A model generated the notes under the pieces. The model ran no database searches, had not been told where the DNA came from, and worked only from the letters and a program-made list of their open reading frames with translations. This document shows positions 35,329 to 48,580 of a stretch of 64,000 nucleotides of DNA, piece by piece. The DNA is taken from NCBI GenBank assembly GCA_019022495.1, contig JAFEKR010000036.1, positions 496,001 to 560,000 of the forward strand, in the 5' to 3' direction. This DNA comes from Epichloe hybrida (lineage: Eukaryota > Ascomycota > Sordariomycetes > Hypocreales > Clavicipitaceae). The translations under genes and the position numbers were made by a program. Numbering within the stretch: the first letter of the stretch is position 1; every line of letters begins with the position of its first letter.

Positions 35329-35688
35329 TGTTAAAATATATTATTAAAAATATATAAGGCTTTGTAATCCTAGGTTCAGTTGGATCGGTCCACTCTTTTG
35401 ATTTCAACAGGTTATAAGCCCGGTGGCGCAGTGGTTGTGGCTCACTGTAGCGTATTAGCCCGCCCACCATAGTGGAGCACTGCTTTGCGAGGCAAGGTTA
35501 TGGGTTCGAACCCTGCCGAAAAAAAAAAAAAAACAACTAAAGAAATTCAATTGCTAGTATAAGCCTAACCTCCAATAGGGCACCTAGATATACAATTCCA
35601 GGGGGAGTGTTAAAATATATTATTAAAAATATATAAGGCTTTGTAATCCTAGGTTCAGTTGGATCGGTCCACTCTTTTGATTTCAACA
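35329..35688 (+). mobile_element. Miniature LTR element with tRNA-like core, copy B (in Gypsy-1)
   Basis: Two 81-bp LTRs (35329-35409 and 35608-35688), identical by eye; target duplication TATAT (35324-35328, 35689-35693). The interior matches copy A: A-box TGGCGCAGTGG (35424-35434), B-box GGTTCGAACCC (35503-35513), an A-run of 15 after the tRNA-like part, and a polypurine tract (CAGGGGGAG) directly before the 3' LTR. The LTRs are 13 bp longer than in copy A. It shows little decay although it lies inside heavily decayed Gypsy-1. Confidence 0.9.
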
Positions 35689-36421
35689 TATATTAGCGTA
35701 ATTAAACCCTAAAATAAGGTTTAGATAATAGGTGCCGAAATAGTAGCGAGTTACCTTGGAAAACATATGATTATCAGGGTTGTTAGGGTTCTAATTACTT
35801 AGGGTATCTATTAAAGTTTTTACCTAATTAAGGGTAGTAAGAAGATCTAGAAAATCCCCTTATATAGTTAGCATTACCTAGAGAGATATAGGTAATTAGG
35901 GACTGAAAGAGTAGAGAATATAATGTACTTACTATCTTATAAGTATTGCCGCGTTTAATACACTAAATATAATACTTTAAATGTTTCCCTTTAATAATAG
36001 TAGTTAGCGCGCTAGGGAATTAATAGTTAATCTAAGGGATGTTAGGCTTAGCTAGAGGATTTTTCTTAAAGTCCGCGTAACCTATGCGCAGATAATGCAT
36101 GTAAGAATATCCTCTTAAATGGATATCAGGGACGGCTATAATGATAATGCTCTTAATGCTTTCCCTGTCTAATTCTATTCTAATAATAAGGTAAGTAGTA
36201 AAGGTAAAGTTATTGTAACTAATAATGTAATAGTATCTAGGGAAAAGTTTACTATAGATAAGAAAGGGAAAAGTCAGTAACATAATAGGGAGTCATAAGT
36301 GAATTTATACTTAAACACTAATGTTGTTTGTTATTGTTTTAGTATGGCTACTACTTAGCGAATAGCTGTATAGTACCTGCTAAAAGCCGTTTAGGAGCCT
36401 GGCTAAAAGTGAGGGGGTAAT

Positions 36422-36623
36422 TATAAGGCCTTACTTATAACACTAGCGCGCTAGTATACCACTAGGCAGGCGTACCACGCCCTAGGGCTAGGTCTACGTG
36501 ACACTAGCAAGTCACTACCTATAAGTTAGTGACTTACACGTATAACACACTTAGACCTAGCAAGCTTTAGTTAATATATGAACGCCCCCATACCTCTTGC
36601 CTAGCTATCTCTTTGTTCTCACA
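36422..36623 (+). repeat. 3' LTR of Gypsy-1
   Basis: 202 bp; the start is mutated (TATAAGGCC for TGTGAGGCC) while the end is intact (CTCACA). Decay is thus unequal along the two LTRs. Confidence 0.95.
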
Positions 36624-36628
36624 TTATC

Positions 36629-38748
36629 ATACGCAAATAGGGCCATGCCTAGATGCTTCTTATATAAAAGGAAGAAGCAGTTGCTTAGAGCTACCTTATA
36701 GAAGGCAAGCTATAGCAACTACACCACCGCTTTAGACATCCATCAATCTAATATTTACATAAGGTTCTCTATAAATTAGGATATAATATTAACATTAAAG
36801 CTATTAGGGAGCTAATAAGAATTTGCCACTAATGCTAAATACACGTAAATAGCCCTAATTACTTTAAGTTTACCCTTAAGGATAAGTGTAGCTTTAATTA
36901 CAAAGTAATAGTAAATATCTTCTACCTAGATAGTAACCACCCTACACTCTATACTGTAAATATAGCCACAGTGTTTAACGCAGCGAAATTCCTTAATAAT
37001 ATCTCTGCGAAAATAACCTAGGAAGCCCTCTAAATATACTAGATTAATACTTACCTAGGCCCCCTAGACTTTATTATTATAGACACTAGAACAAACTTCT
37101 ATAGTAATAAATTTAGATAATTTATAGCTTTAATGTTAATTTTGATTAAGGAAGTCCTTGTTAAGGTATACTATAGCATAGGGAAGGTTAAAAGGTATTA
37201 TAAGCCGCTTTAAAGAGCCTATAATATAATTAGACGTAAATACCTTATAACGCCAGAACCTATTACCCTTTAAATAGTAATTAAGGCCCTAAATAACACT
37301 ATAGGCCCTAATAGCCTTATCCTAACCCTCCTTATCTTTAGAGCCTACCTATATATAATAAATAAGTCCTTACTATTACCTAATATTACATAGTATGTAA
37401 TTATAGTATAGAAGGCTACTAAAGAGATTAAGAGACTCTACGCTATCTAGAAGGTTAATAAGGCCCTTACTAAACGTAATGGCCTAGATACCTTAAAGAC
37501 CCTTAGCCTACTACTTAGATTAAAGGTTAAGGTCTAGTAAGAAAATAAGGGATAGGTAAGTCTATATAAGCTACTAGTAATTACTAGAGAAAGCTATATA
37601 CTTAATATGCCTAGAGGCCTAAAGACCTTTAGGTTAATATTTATTAAGCCTTACTATAATAATCCTAGTGTAAAGAAGATAGCAAAGCCTAGTAAAGAGA
37701 AAGGAGAAAAAGGGTAAGAGGCTTATAATAAGAATATAGTGCTACTAATACCACTAAAGTAAGGATATAGAAGGCTATAGAAGAACCCTCCTATAATGCC
37801 TTAAGGTACTAATACCTTCCTATTAGCAAAAGAATATAGTAACCTAGCTCTTATAATTAAGCTATATAAGGAAGGAATTATTAAGACCCCTAGTAAACTA
37901 TTTAAGCTATTAATAAAAGCGGAAATTAACGCTCTAATTAAGTAAGGTGTGTTTAAATTCATTATATTTAATAAGGAAGAACATAGTGGAATTTAAATCT
38001 TTAATTCCTGGATTATTAATAAGATTAAGGGTAAGATAATAGAACCCTATAAAAAGTCACACCTTATAATCTAAGGGTATGAGAATAAAGGGAAACAGGC
38101 TATTCTTATATAGGCCCTAACAATTTAACGCGTAAGCTAATGTCTTATCCTTGCGATAGCCCTATTAGTAAGATTAAGGAAATTCCTTATCTAGCTAAGA
38201 GATATCTATTAGGCTTATATATAGGCCTATATATTACTAGAGCGGCTAATCCTAGCGCGCTTACTAATTCAGATATAGTATCTTTACCTGCCTAGTATAA
38301 TCTTAAGGGTTATAAAACCCCTTTATAGGCTTGTAAAGGCAAGAACATACTAGTAGGTTATATATTATAAGCATTATAGAGAGAACCTCTAGATAGAAAC
38401 CTCTACATATAATCCCTGCCTACTTATAACTATAAAGGAAAGCCCTAACTTTACTTGCGTTAGAATGTAAACTAATAATATAATTAGCCTCTTAGATAAG
38501 AAGTTCTCTAAGAAGGAAGAGACCTAGCTTACTATAGTAAGCTTTAATATAAAGCTAAAGTAATTCCTAACTTAGGACTACTCTCTTATATTTAATAGTG
38601 GTATTATCTTGCTAGAGAATAATACTATTAAGATCTAGTAGAAAGGGTAAAGTAATAAGTTAGAGTTAGTTCTAATAACTAACTTAAAGCGTAAATATAT
38701 TAAGCAGAGGGCCTAAGGCACTTATATTACCTTAATCTGCTAACTAGA
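36629..38748 (+). pseudogene. Copia-2 integrase and reverse-transcriptase segment
   Basis: Collinear with about 22025-24475 of Copia-1 minus its miniature element. Begins in the GAG-pre-integrase region (near 36700) and runs through the reverse transcriptase. Cut by Gypsy-2 at 38754, with GGCTT duplicated. Many in-frame stops. Confidence 0.85.
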
Positions 38749-38753
38749 GGCTT

Positions 38754-38960
38754 TGTTACGTGCTGGCTTTGCACGTTGTTGGGTCGAATCCGTTAGAGGG
38801 GCTAACGGATTCGTAGGTTCGTGAGTTATGCTAAGTTTACTTATAAAAGCTACTCTTAGGGGCAGGTTCAGATGTTAGAAGTAAGTTAATTCCTTTACCT
38901 ATAATGCTAAACTCGTTCTTATCCTTCTTATTAGTAGCTAAGCAGTTTTGCTATGTAATA
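38754..38960 (-). repeat. 3' LTR of Gypsy-2 (left)
   Basis: 207 bp. Contains a perfect hairpin (AATCCGTTAG ... CTAACGGATT). Less mutated in its outer half than the right LTR. Confidence 0.95.
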
Positions 38961-41900
38961 AGTGCTAGGCGCGCCTTAAAAGACAACTATCCTAGTTATA
39001 ACTAGCTAAATCCTAGTCTAATTTAGCATTTATAATAAAGCAAAATAATTTTCTCCTAGTAATAGAAGTAAAAATAAAGGAAAGCAAATTTATTATATTT
39101 ATTACTAAATGCGTAACTACTATACTCCTTAGATAATATTAATTAGAATTGTTATATTAAATAACGAATTCTTAATTCTATAACCACTTATTCCTTTTCG
39201 CTCTATATTCTTATCCCTTTTTTCTAAATTATTCTTTTTCTTTCTTTACTTACTAAATTCCTTTACTTTAATATCTTTTTTGCCTTTTATAATTACGCTT
39301 AAGTTTTCCTTATTATTAAATAAAAACGCCCCTTTCTTTATATTTATTAAGTTAGTCTAGTAACCCTATAAATTTGTCTTCCTTGGTTGCGTTTTTATTT
39401 ACTAGCTTATTTACCTATATACGTAGTATTACTAGACGCGAAACTACTTAAGCTGCTTTTAGCTTTAGTTCTAATTTTTTAGTTAGTCTTTATCTCTTTA
39501 TTAGCGTTTCTAGCACTAGAGTGTCCGCATATGCTTGCTTATTTATTAATTTAACTTTATTAGCTAATCCTAGTGTTTATAACTTTCTATGTGGTATTTC
39601 TAGCGCTAGAGTGTCCTTTTATACTCATACCCTAGCTAATTTAGTGTGTTTATTTACTATTTCTAGCGTGGCTATTGCGAACTATAGCTTTATAATACTT
39701 TTCTTTAGCGTTTGTAGTCTAGATTCCGCTGGACTTAAGACCATTAAAATTAGTTCTATAGTGACTAATTTTGCTATTTTTATATTTTCTTTAAGCTTCT
39801 TTTACTTTAGTAAGAGCTTATTAATAGATATTACTTAAAGATTAATCCTATCCTATAGTTTTATTACTATAGCTACTAACTTTGCTATCTTTTTCTTATG
39901 CTCTTTTTTATTAATTATATTACACTTTAGATTAATAACCTAATTATAAAATTCCTTTAATATTCTACCTAATTCTAAGCTTAGGATTCTTTCTTTTTAG
40001 TCCTTTAGTATCTCTAATACCTAGATAAACTTTTTGGTTATTAATATTATATTCTCCTTTGCTACTTCCTCTAGTTTTACTACTTTAGTCTTATATTTAT
40101 TAATATATTTATTTATATCTTTTATAAGGTTTTTTACTACTTTAAATTTAGTGTCTATCTTATTAATCTTATTAATCAAATTGTTGATTTTACTTATCTT
40201 ATACTCCTTGTTTCTTTCTTTATTCTATTAGAATTCAGCTAATTTAATTATTACTAACATCCTCCTTATCTTAATATAAAGCAAATCTGTCCTTCTAATA
40301 CTAGTAAGTCCTCCTATAATTATACTATTTACCCCTCTATATTTAGTTGTAAATCTTAAAGCTAGTAAGTCCGCTTATAGTAGAAGCGACGCTATACTAT
40401 CATAGGTAGTACATTAGCAGCCACATTTAACTATAACACTATTATAATAAGCTACTACTACTGTTTTTACCTAATTCTTTACTTATCTAGTTACTTTGCA
40501 CTCTATTAGATTCGCTATTAATTAATGCGCTAGTTTCCTTACTTATTACGCTACCTACTATTATGCGCTTAAAGCAGCCTATTATTCATTAAAAATAGTA
40601 AAGATCTAGATTACTACGTTTTACTATAATATAAAGTAAGCGTCCCTTAAATCCACCTCTAATCTATTAGCTACTATAGTAGCATTATTTAAGGTAAATT
40701 TATAAGTATAAGCCTATATTACATAGCGGATATCCTATACACTTACCTTCTAGCCTACTATAGTGTGCCTAAAGCTACTAAAGTTAATTAATTTAATATC
40801 TTTTCCTTTGTATTTAGTGTTAAATTCCTCTATTACTCTTTTACACGCTACTAATCTAATCTTTAGTATTAGTAGGTGATTCTCTAATCTAAATCCTAGT
40901 TTTCTAAATCTAGTAAATAGTAATTAAAAATTAAGTTTTCTAATTTACTTATGCACTTATAATAGTATAATAAGGTATTTAGCAGGCATGTTATTAAGTT
41001 TATCTTTAAATTTAGTCTTAAGTTCTTTTTCCTTACCCTTAGACCTTATAAAGTTAGATTCTCTATTACTACTAGCTCTAGTTTTAGGTTTAGATTCTTT
41101 ATTATTATTACTATTAACTTTATATTTAGCGTTCTTATTGCTTAATTAAGTAAGGTTCATTTTCTTTGTGTTATTACTACTCTTATTACTATCCTAGTAG
41201 TTAACTTCCTCTTTACTACTATTATTTTCCTTAGTTATATAGATAAGTTTATTACTCTTTTAAGCTACTTTACTTAGAGCCTGCTATACTTATTTCTAAA
41301 TTTATTCCTAATTATCTTCTAGTAGTTACTATAATACCTAATTACTTTCTTATCTTTTCACCTCTAAATCTAGCGCTATAGCTAGGTAATCTTCGCTACT
41401 ATTGTTTTTTCTATTTATATCTTGTAATAGGGGCTTTATTCTAGTTACCTTTTTAATAGTAGTAGTAATAGCTTTAATATCTTTTACGTTACCTATAGCT
41501 ACCTATAATAGCTTATTTAATTTATCTTATACTATTATTAAGCCTACTAGATACTATTATTAGCGTAAAATCATGATTTGCTTTAGCGGATTTATAAACT
41601 CTTAAAATTAGTGAAATTCTAGTACTAACTTTAACGCATAGCATAACCGCTTTAGTCCTTTAAAAACAACTACTATGCCTAATTCATGTAGAAGGTTATC
41701 TACCTGTTATTTATATACTACCTTTTCTTTATAGGAAATAACTAAGTATTATGCTAAATTTACGTATACTAATTCTCTAACTATTTAATTTTAGCGTATT
41801 AAAGCTAGGCACTAAATACATAGGTACACTGTATATATTTGCTTATAAATTATTTGGTTATATATATCTAACTTATTATTAAATAGAATAAAGTCTAGTC

Positions 41901-42480
41901 TTTTACCTAGGTAATAGCGTAGGTTATAATTAATTATATAAGCTTTATATTTAAGCTTAGAGGGAGCGTTTCTATATATTATACAAAACCTCTTATAACT
42001 ATTACACTTCTTTATCTTCTCTAGATAACACTCTTTTACTTCTAATAGCTTATAAAACTCTATTCTTTTTATATTACTAAATTTATATACCTTAGCTACG
42101 TAGCGAAAGAAAGCTTTATAAGATTATATACGCTTATACTAAATCCTACTATACTAAGTTTACGTAAGTATTAGGGTTATTATAAAATATAGAAAATATA
42201 ATAATTTAAAGAATATAACTATGTAAGTACTAAATCTAACTACGCTAAGTTTACGTAGGTATTAGGGGTTATTATAAGGTATAAAGAATATAAGAGTTAA
42301 GAAAATATAACTATGCGGTTATTAAATAGCTTTATAAGGTAATAGGAAATATTAATATTAAATGAAATTATATACGCGTACACTAGATCTAGCTATGCTA
42401 GGAATGTAAAGGTATTATAAGATATTATAAGATATAGGTTAAGTGGGTTACCCTTAGCTAACATAATAAATAATATATAT
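38961..42480 (-). other. Extra 3.5-kb region of Gypsy-2 with unidentified decayed reading frames
   Basis: The minus strand keeps long Lys/Glu/Leu-rich tracts with few stops. One at about 41630-42120 begins YKAFFRYVAKVYKFSNIKR. A second at about 40950-41250 contains MNLTQLSNKNAKYK and a Ser/Lys-rich stretch. A third at about 39400-40230 looks like coiled coil. I recognise no domain. This is either an additional ORF of the element or the remains of another insertion whose ends I could not find. Near 42130-42440 a short motif (CTAAGTTTACGTA and variants) recurs about every 110 bp. Confidence 0.45.
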
Positions 42481-42499
42481 AGGAGAATATAACGATTCC

Positions 42500-45400
42500 A
42501 TGCTAACGCCTTGAATTCACCCCTTATTATTATACCTTTCCTCTAATATTATTATTCCATAGGAGGTTTAAGGCCTTTCTTTGCATACTCCCTTACCTAA
42601 TTAATCAGGTTTTTCTTAAGATAATCCTTTACTATCTCTACTATATTAATCCTTATTTTATCTTCTATAATCTATTAGTTATCCTTAGCAGCGTAGCCCT
42701 TTTATCTAACAAGGAATTTAATTCTTAATGTTTTAGTTCGCTTAAAAATCTTAATCTAATAGCCATAAATTCTCTTGATTTCCTAATAGTCCGCTTCCTG
42801 TGAATTATTAAACGTAATTAGTAAAGAAGCTACCTTTTCTCTCTTAAATAAGTCTTTTCCTTAGGCTAGCTTCTAAATCTACGTAGCTAATACTACTAGA
42901 TACATACGTGAATTTAGAGGGAAATCTAATTAATATGCTAAGGGATTTACTTTTTCTAATACCTTATATAGCCCTGCCCTTTGTAAGGACTATTTCTTCT
43001 TTAGTTTACTAGGTAATTCATATCCCTTATGTAGTTATAGATATACTATGTCTCCTTTATTAATATTAACTAGTTTATAGCAATTATTATATTAAATTTT
43101 AGTAAGCATAGCTGCTATTATAATTACTAATTAGGCCTTATGCTAGTATAATTTTCGTAGTACCACAATGTTATTTACGTTAGATCTAGTGTTAGTTATG
43201 TTATTCAGAGAGAGTAAATTAATAATACTTAGCAAACAGAAACCGTATAGTAGCTTATTAGGAGCCTGCCCTATGCTTATAGCTATAGTATTATTTAGCT
43301 AATACTATAGTGCTAGTAGTAATAATATCTATGTTATATCTAGGTCTATTACTATATAATATTATATTATAATTATTACTATCTAATTTTTCCTTTCCGT
43401 AGTTCTATTTATCTAAGGGTAATATACCGTGCCTATAAGGAGTTTAACTCTTACATACCTAAATATCTCCCTCTATATATTAGATATAAACTTTAGGTCT
43501 CTATTACTAATAATTTATCTTAGTAATCCCTAGTCTATAATATATAAGGCATAGAGAAGTAGTTTTACCTAAATTTCTACTAGATATATAATATACCCTA
43601 CTATTAGAAGAGTTCTCTTACTAAATAGATAATTCACTAGGTATAGTAAATTATATATAGCATACCCCTCTATTTGCTATATAGTATTTATGGCTAATAC
43701 TTCTAGCATATCTATTATAAAATTAAGTAAAATTATATAAAAAGGTGTTAGCTTTAACTATAATAGTTATAACTCCCTAGGCGGTTTTAACTAATTAATA
43801 GCGTTTTCCTAACACACTATATAATAGGTAATATACTTATAAATTTACTAGCTTATACGTAGAAAATAGACTAATTATAACTCTACTGCCATTCTAGTAA
43901 TTCCGAAATAGTGTTAGTTATTATATACTAGATATAAGATAGATTTAACCTTAGTCGTTAGAATATAGAGCTAGAAAAATCTATCCCTACTATAGTAGTA
44001 TAGTAAACTATCTTCACGTAAATTCTATCTATATAAAGGAATTCTTAGTTTAACTTTAGCATCCCTTACTACTTACCTTTCCTAATAGGCTTTTATAGCT
44101 AAGATAATTTAGCTGAATTTTCAGTCTAGCTAGTATCCTAATATAATTCTAGCCTTGAGTTTATTATCTATAATTGCTATCGTAATATATTCCTTACTTA
44201 CGAAATACGCACTTACCTTTAATTCATTATATTAACTCTTCTACGCTATCTCTCTATAAGTTACCTCCACTAGTAGCCTAGAAAGCGCATCTAGGATAAT
44301 ATTTAATATTCCTAGCACATGTATTACCCTGAGATTAAATTATGATAAATAATTCGTAACTTTTGCTAGTTTTAGATTAGCCTTATCTAGATCTATTATT
44401 AATAGTAAGGTATGTTTAATAATGCCCTTAGCTAGAGAATAGTTAGTTAATATATTAACTACTACATTATTAGATTAAACTATTTTTTAGAGTTTCCTAA
44501 CGCTTTATATAATTGCGGCTATCTTTACTTCTATTAAACTATACCGTTTCTTAGCACGTGATGTTGCCCTAGAGAGGAATAAGATTAGCTAAATCCCGTT
44601 ATTCTTAATATCTTTCCTAGGGATGCTTTAACTATCCTATTTATCTTATAATTAGAAGGTATATAAGCTAAATCCTTCCTTATATACGTTAATTTTAAGG
44701 AAAAGTGGTTTCTTTAGGTTATAGTGCTATAATATCTATTTCTTGCTTAGGAATGCTTTAATATCTTTAAAAGCCTTTTTCTTGTCTACTATTAGCAAAA
44801 ACATCTTCTATTATATCTTTTGTTTCTATACTAGTTTCAAAATACTAGTGATTTTCTTATCCTTTTCACAGAACTCTCTTAATAGTGTAGTCTTTTACTC
44901 CTGTAACAGTTGAATTCGTATATTAAACTATAGGATCCTATTATAAAGGAATCTAGCTATCCTAATAAAGGTTTTAAGGCTTAATAGATTGCTTAGGAAA
45001 ATCATTTTTTAAAATGCTTTAAGTCTATTATTAGTATTAGTAATTCTATTACCATTAATAATAAAACCTAGTAACTAGATAGTAGGGTAGCTAATAAACG
45101 ATTTCTTTGCTACAATTATTATCCTATTTTCTTTAAGGATCTTAAGCATAATACTAAGATAATTTAAATGATCCTTAATGTTATCCGAAAAAACAATAAT
45201 ATTATTAATATAAACTTAAATAAAATACTTATACTTTCAGAAAAGTTAGTCTATAAACCTTTAGGTAAAAGCGGGGGAATTTTTAAATCCTATTAGTGCC
45301 ACATTTAACGCCTTAAGGCCTCGATTTAATATGACTACTATGCGGGCTTAATAGTCCCTCCTAATTAGTAACTAATAGAAAAATCCTATTCTATTAAAAA

Positions 45401-48400
45401 GTAAGAAAACCTTCTTGCCATATGTGTTATTCATAATGTCGCTTTAGTCTAGTAAAGGGTATATATCTAGCATTACTACGTTATTAAGTGGCCTTATATT
45501 AATTACTACCTTTCCTTTCTTTTCCTAGCTAGTTTTATACTATACTATAAACGCTAGGCACGCTATAGCCGCTAGTTCATCTAAATATAACATCTTGCCC
45601 TTTAAGTGTAATTTATTATATACTTTATTAAGTTTACTTGTGTCCTAGCCCCCTAATTAGTAAGGTCTAATTAGCCTTATTTAATGTTACTATCCCTTAA
45701 CAAGGTTAATTCTTATTTTCTAGTCCTTAGGTATAGGCATAATGCCTCTATCTTAATAAACGTTATATTTATCTGTTAATTTAATAAACTTACTTGCTAC
45801 GTCCTAGTTAATATTAGCAACTTATACTCTGAAGTAATTAATAACATACGGGATCTCCTCTAGGCACAAGATTCCATAAGATAGTACTCCTATATTAACC
45901 TTTTTTAGATTAAACTTATTATTTCCTTTATCTAACTTATTCTCCTTCTTATTCTCTTCTCCTATAGTCTTTATAATATCCTTGCTAAAATAAGCATAAT
46001 ATATAAAAGGATTATTAACTAGATAATTAGTGTTAACCTTGCTTACTACTACTAGACATGTAACCTTCTAATATTTGCTAATAGTAATAGTTTTATCCGT
46101 TAGGTTATACGCTACTATCTGTTTCTAGCTAGATCTAGTGATTAATATATTAGGAAAAAACTTTAAATATAATTATATGTAGTACACGCTTGTCTCTTAG
46201 TTCTCCTATGCCTCCTTCTAACTAACTACTATAGTTAACTATGTCTTTAGTAGAATTATTACTATATAAGCTATAATAACCTATTAGTACGGAACTTTGC
46301 TTATTAGTTAGAATATTTCTGCTTCTACTATTATATTATAAACTAACCTAAAAACTACTCTAGGATGTATAAAATTAATTTTTACTTTATACTTATAGAG
46401 AAAGTTTATTCTAAGTAGTAGTTTAGGGCCTAGATTTAGTATTACATCCGCTGTGACTATAAAATATCTAGTGATTTCTATTTTACATACTACTCCTAGG
46501 AGATAAAAATTAAATATAGCTATTTTAGTAATAAAAAAGGAAGATTATACTCTAGATACTAGCTTTAGTTCCTATGTTCTCTATTTTATATTTAACCTGT
46601 TTTACTATAACCACGCCTTATCCACTAATATTAATAATATCCTAGTGTTAAGGTAGATTTAATAATTCTTACCTTTATTATTAAATTTTAGAGGAATTTT
46701 TAAATATATATTTGCTCTCTTCCTATTATATTTAACCTCCTAAGGTCTTATAATGACTTTAATTACTTATCTAGGCATAAGTTATTTTAGTTTAACTACT
46801 TTTATTTTAGTAATTACTATATCCGCTTCTTTACTACTATTTTCTATAAAATAAGTTTTAATAAAGTTAGATTCCTATATTCTAGATTTATTATTCTCTT
46901 TATTAGAGACCTCTCCTTCCTTAGCTATATAGTAACTATATTCCTAGAGATAGGTTTTATACTATTATACATTAGAATTATCATTATATACCATAATATA
47001 AGCATACTCCTTTTCCTTAGTAAGTGGTTTTTCCTAGTATTAATAATACCTAGGTTGCTATTAGCCTCTAGTGCCTAAAGGTCCTTAGCTTTAAGAATAT
47101 TATTCTTCTAGTTAATCTTATGCCCTTTCTTACTAGCTTTAGTTAAAACTAGGTTACTCCCCTTAATTCTCTTAAGTTTTATTCCACTAAGGCCTTTAGT
47201 TTCGCCCTTTAGTAAGTTAATTTTACTAATATAGCCTAGGTTAGAAAAATCCTAAGGATCCTTGCTAGTTCCTATTATCCTATTAGTATTATAGATTTCT
47301 AGGCTAGAATTACGTATTTATTAGCCTATTCTAGTTAGCTTATATCTTATTTTTATTATCTTCTAACTTACTATTAGATTTATCTATGTTAAAATAGACT
47401 TTAAGCTTTCCTTTGCTTTTTTTGCCTTTTTCTTATCCTTTACTATATAGGTAATTACGTAGGTTATGTCTCTTATTATCCACTATAGTAATATATGCTA
47501 ATCTTATATCCTTATAAGTTAGCATTAGACATATCTATTATAATCCTAGATAGAGCTTAAGGCATAAATATATTAGGAGCTAATGGTTAGTTGTTTTGCT
47601 ATTAGCTCTTATATATTAGAAAATTTTTAATATAAATTTATAAAAAGATACTTTATTAAGGATATCTTCTTTAGTGTACTCTGCCTTATTAAGCTACGCT
47701 ATTACATCCTGTACTTAAGTGCTAAATTCCTTCTGTACTATAGTAAATACTAATAATATATTATTAAATATAGTAGCTCGTTTGTTTGCATTAAGATGTT
47801 GTCTATACTATACTATTATGTCTCCTTAGAATAGCGTCTAGATCTTCTTTTAGATAATATCTCGTCAGCTAGGGTTAGCACAATGTAAGTAGTCTTTAAT
47901 AGCCTAGACCTATAATTTAATATTATAAAAGATAGTCTGTTTCCTATTATAAGTAATAAGGTTAGTACTAGCTTCTTCTAGTTTATTATAAGGCTCGAAA
48001 TGTTTTATATTTATGATTTTCTATGTTAAATCCGTATTTTATTCTATTATCTCTATTTATTGATTATACTAGTCTTAATCTAACGCTAGATCCGCTCTTC
48101 CTTAATAACTAGGATTAATATGCTATCCCTAGTCTAGTTAATATAAGGTTAGCTATGGCGGATTATACAGATTTAACTGCTACTATTAGATTCCTAGCTA
48201 GTATAGTAGTATTATTAGTTACGCCGCTAGTCTGGACTAAGTATCTAAGTGACTATTGTGTTAACCCTAGTTACTTAGTAAATATACTATCCTCTGCGTG
48301 GGATTCTATGCTAATAGTATTAAACCTACTAAGGCAGTAGCACTTTGCAAACCTCTAATTTTAGATGTTAATCTTAATGCTAGATAGTCTATTCTATCTA
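42500..48400 (-). pseudogene. Gypsy-2 Gag-Pol polyprotein, RIP-decayed
   Basis: Minus strand, boundaries approximate. A Gag-like, Lys-rich region lies around 46900-48400. Reverse transcriptase around 45300-44900 reads SPAFTQRFIDQLFQKY, then VYINNIIVFSDNIKDHLNYL (the YIDD box with decay), then YPTIQLLGFIING. The integrase region is around 44000-42800. A chromodomain-like tract reads KFLVR.KGYAAKDN near 42700. Stops sit at Gln/Trp-type codons. Confidence 0.8.
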
Positions 48401-48580
48401 CTACCTAGCTTAATATAGCTTATTATATAGCCTATTACTACTCTATTATTCCCTATAAGAGCTATGCGGTGTTATATTTATTTACCCTAGTATATGTTTC
48501 TCCTAGTTCTAACACGTTTCCTAAAGGTTCTAGCTATAAATCCTATGAATTTAGCTTAGTTAGAGGGCTAGGGGGTTCTA

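Larger units (their letters stand above)
29658..36623 (+). mobile_element. Ty3/Gypsy chromovirus-type retrotransposon, Gypsy-1
   Basis: LTRs are 202 bp (29658-29859, 36422-36623), TGTGAG to CTCACA; target duplication TTATC (29653-29657, 36624-36628). Interior order is gag, protease, reverse transcriptase, RNase H, integrase, chromodomain, the Gypsy order. A polypurine tract (GAGGGGG) lies before the 3' LTR. It sits inside Copia-2 and itself carries a miniature element (35329-35688); without that it is 6601 bp. About 1.7 kb between the chromodomain and the 3' LTR shows no clear coding signal apart from the miniature element. Confidence 0.95.

Noticed and set aside
35411..35513. A genuine host tRNA gene
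   Set aside because: The A and B boxes lie inside an LTR-bounded mobile element present in two copies. The arms do not form a convincing tRNA by eye, and the A-B distance is long.
29658..36623. Gypsy-1 as an intact, possibly active element
   Set aside because: Gag and pol are interrupted by many stop codons and by a miniature element; the longest open stretch is only 78 codons.
39521..39838. Plus-strand hydrophobic, membrane-protein-like frame
   Set aside because: It lies antisense to the coding-like strand of Gypsy-2; hydrophobic composition follows from the AT-rich complement of Lys/Glu codons.
48155..48340. Small plus-strand frame in Gypsy-2
   Set aside because: Antisense to the Gag side of the element and without conserved features.
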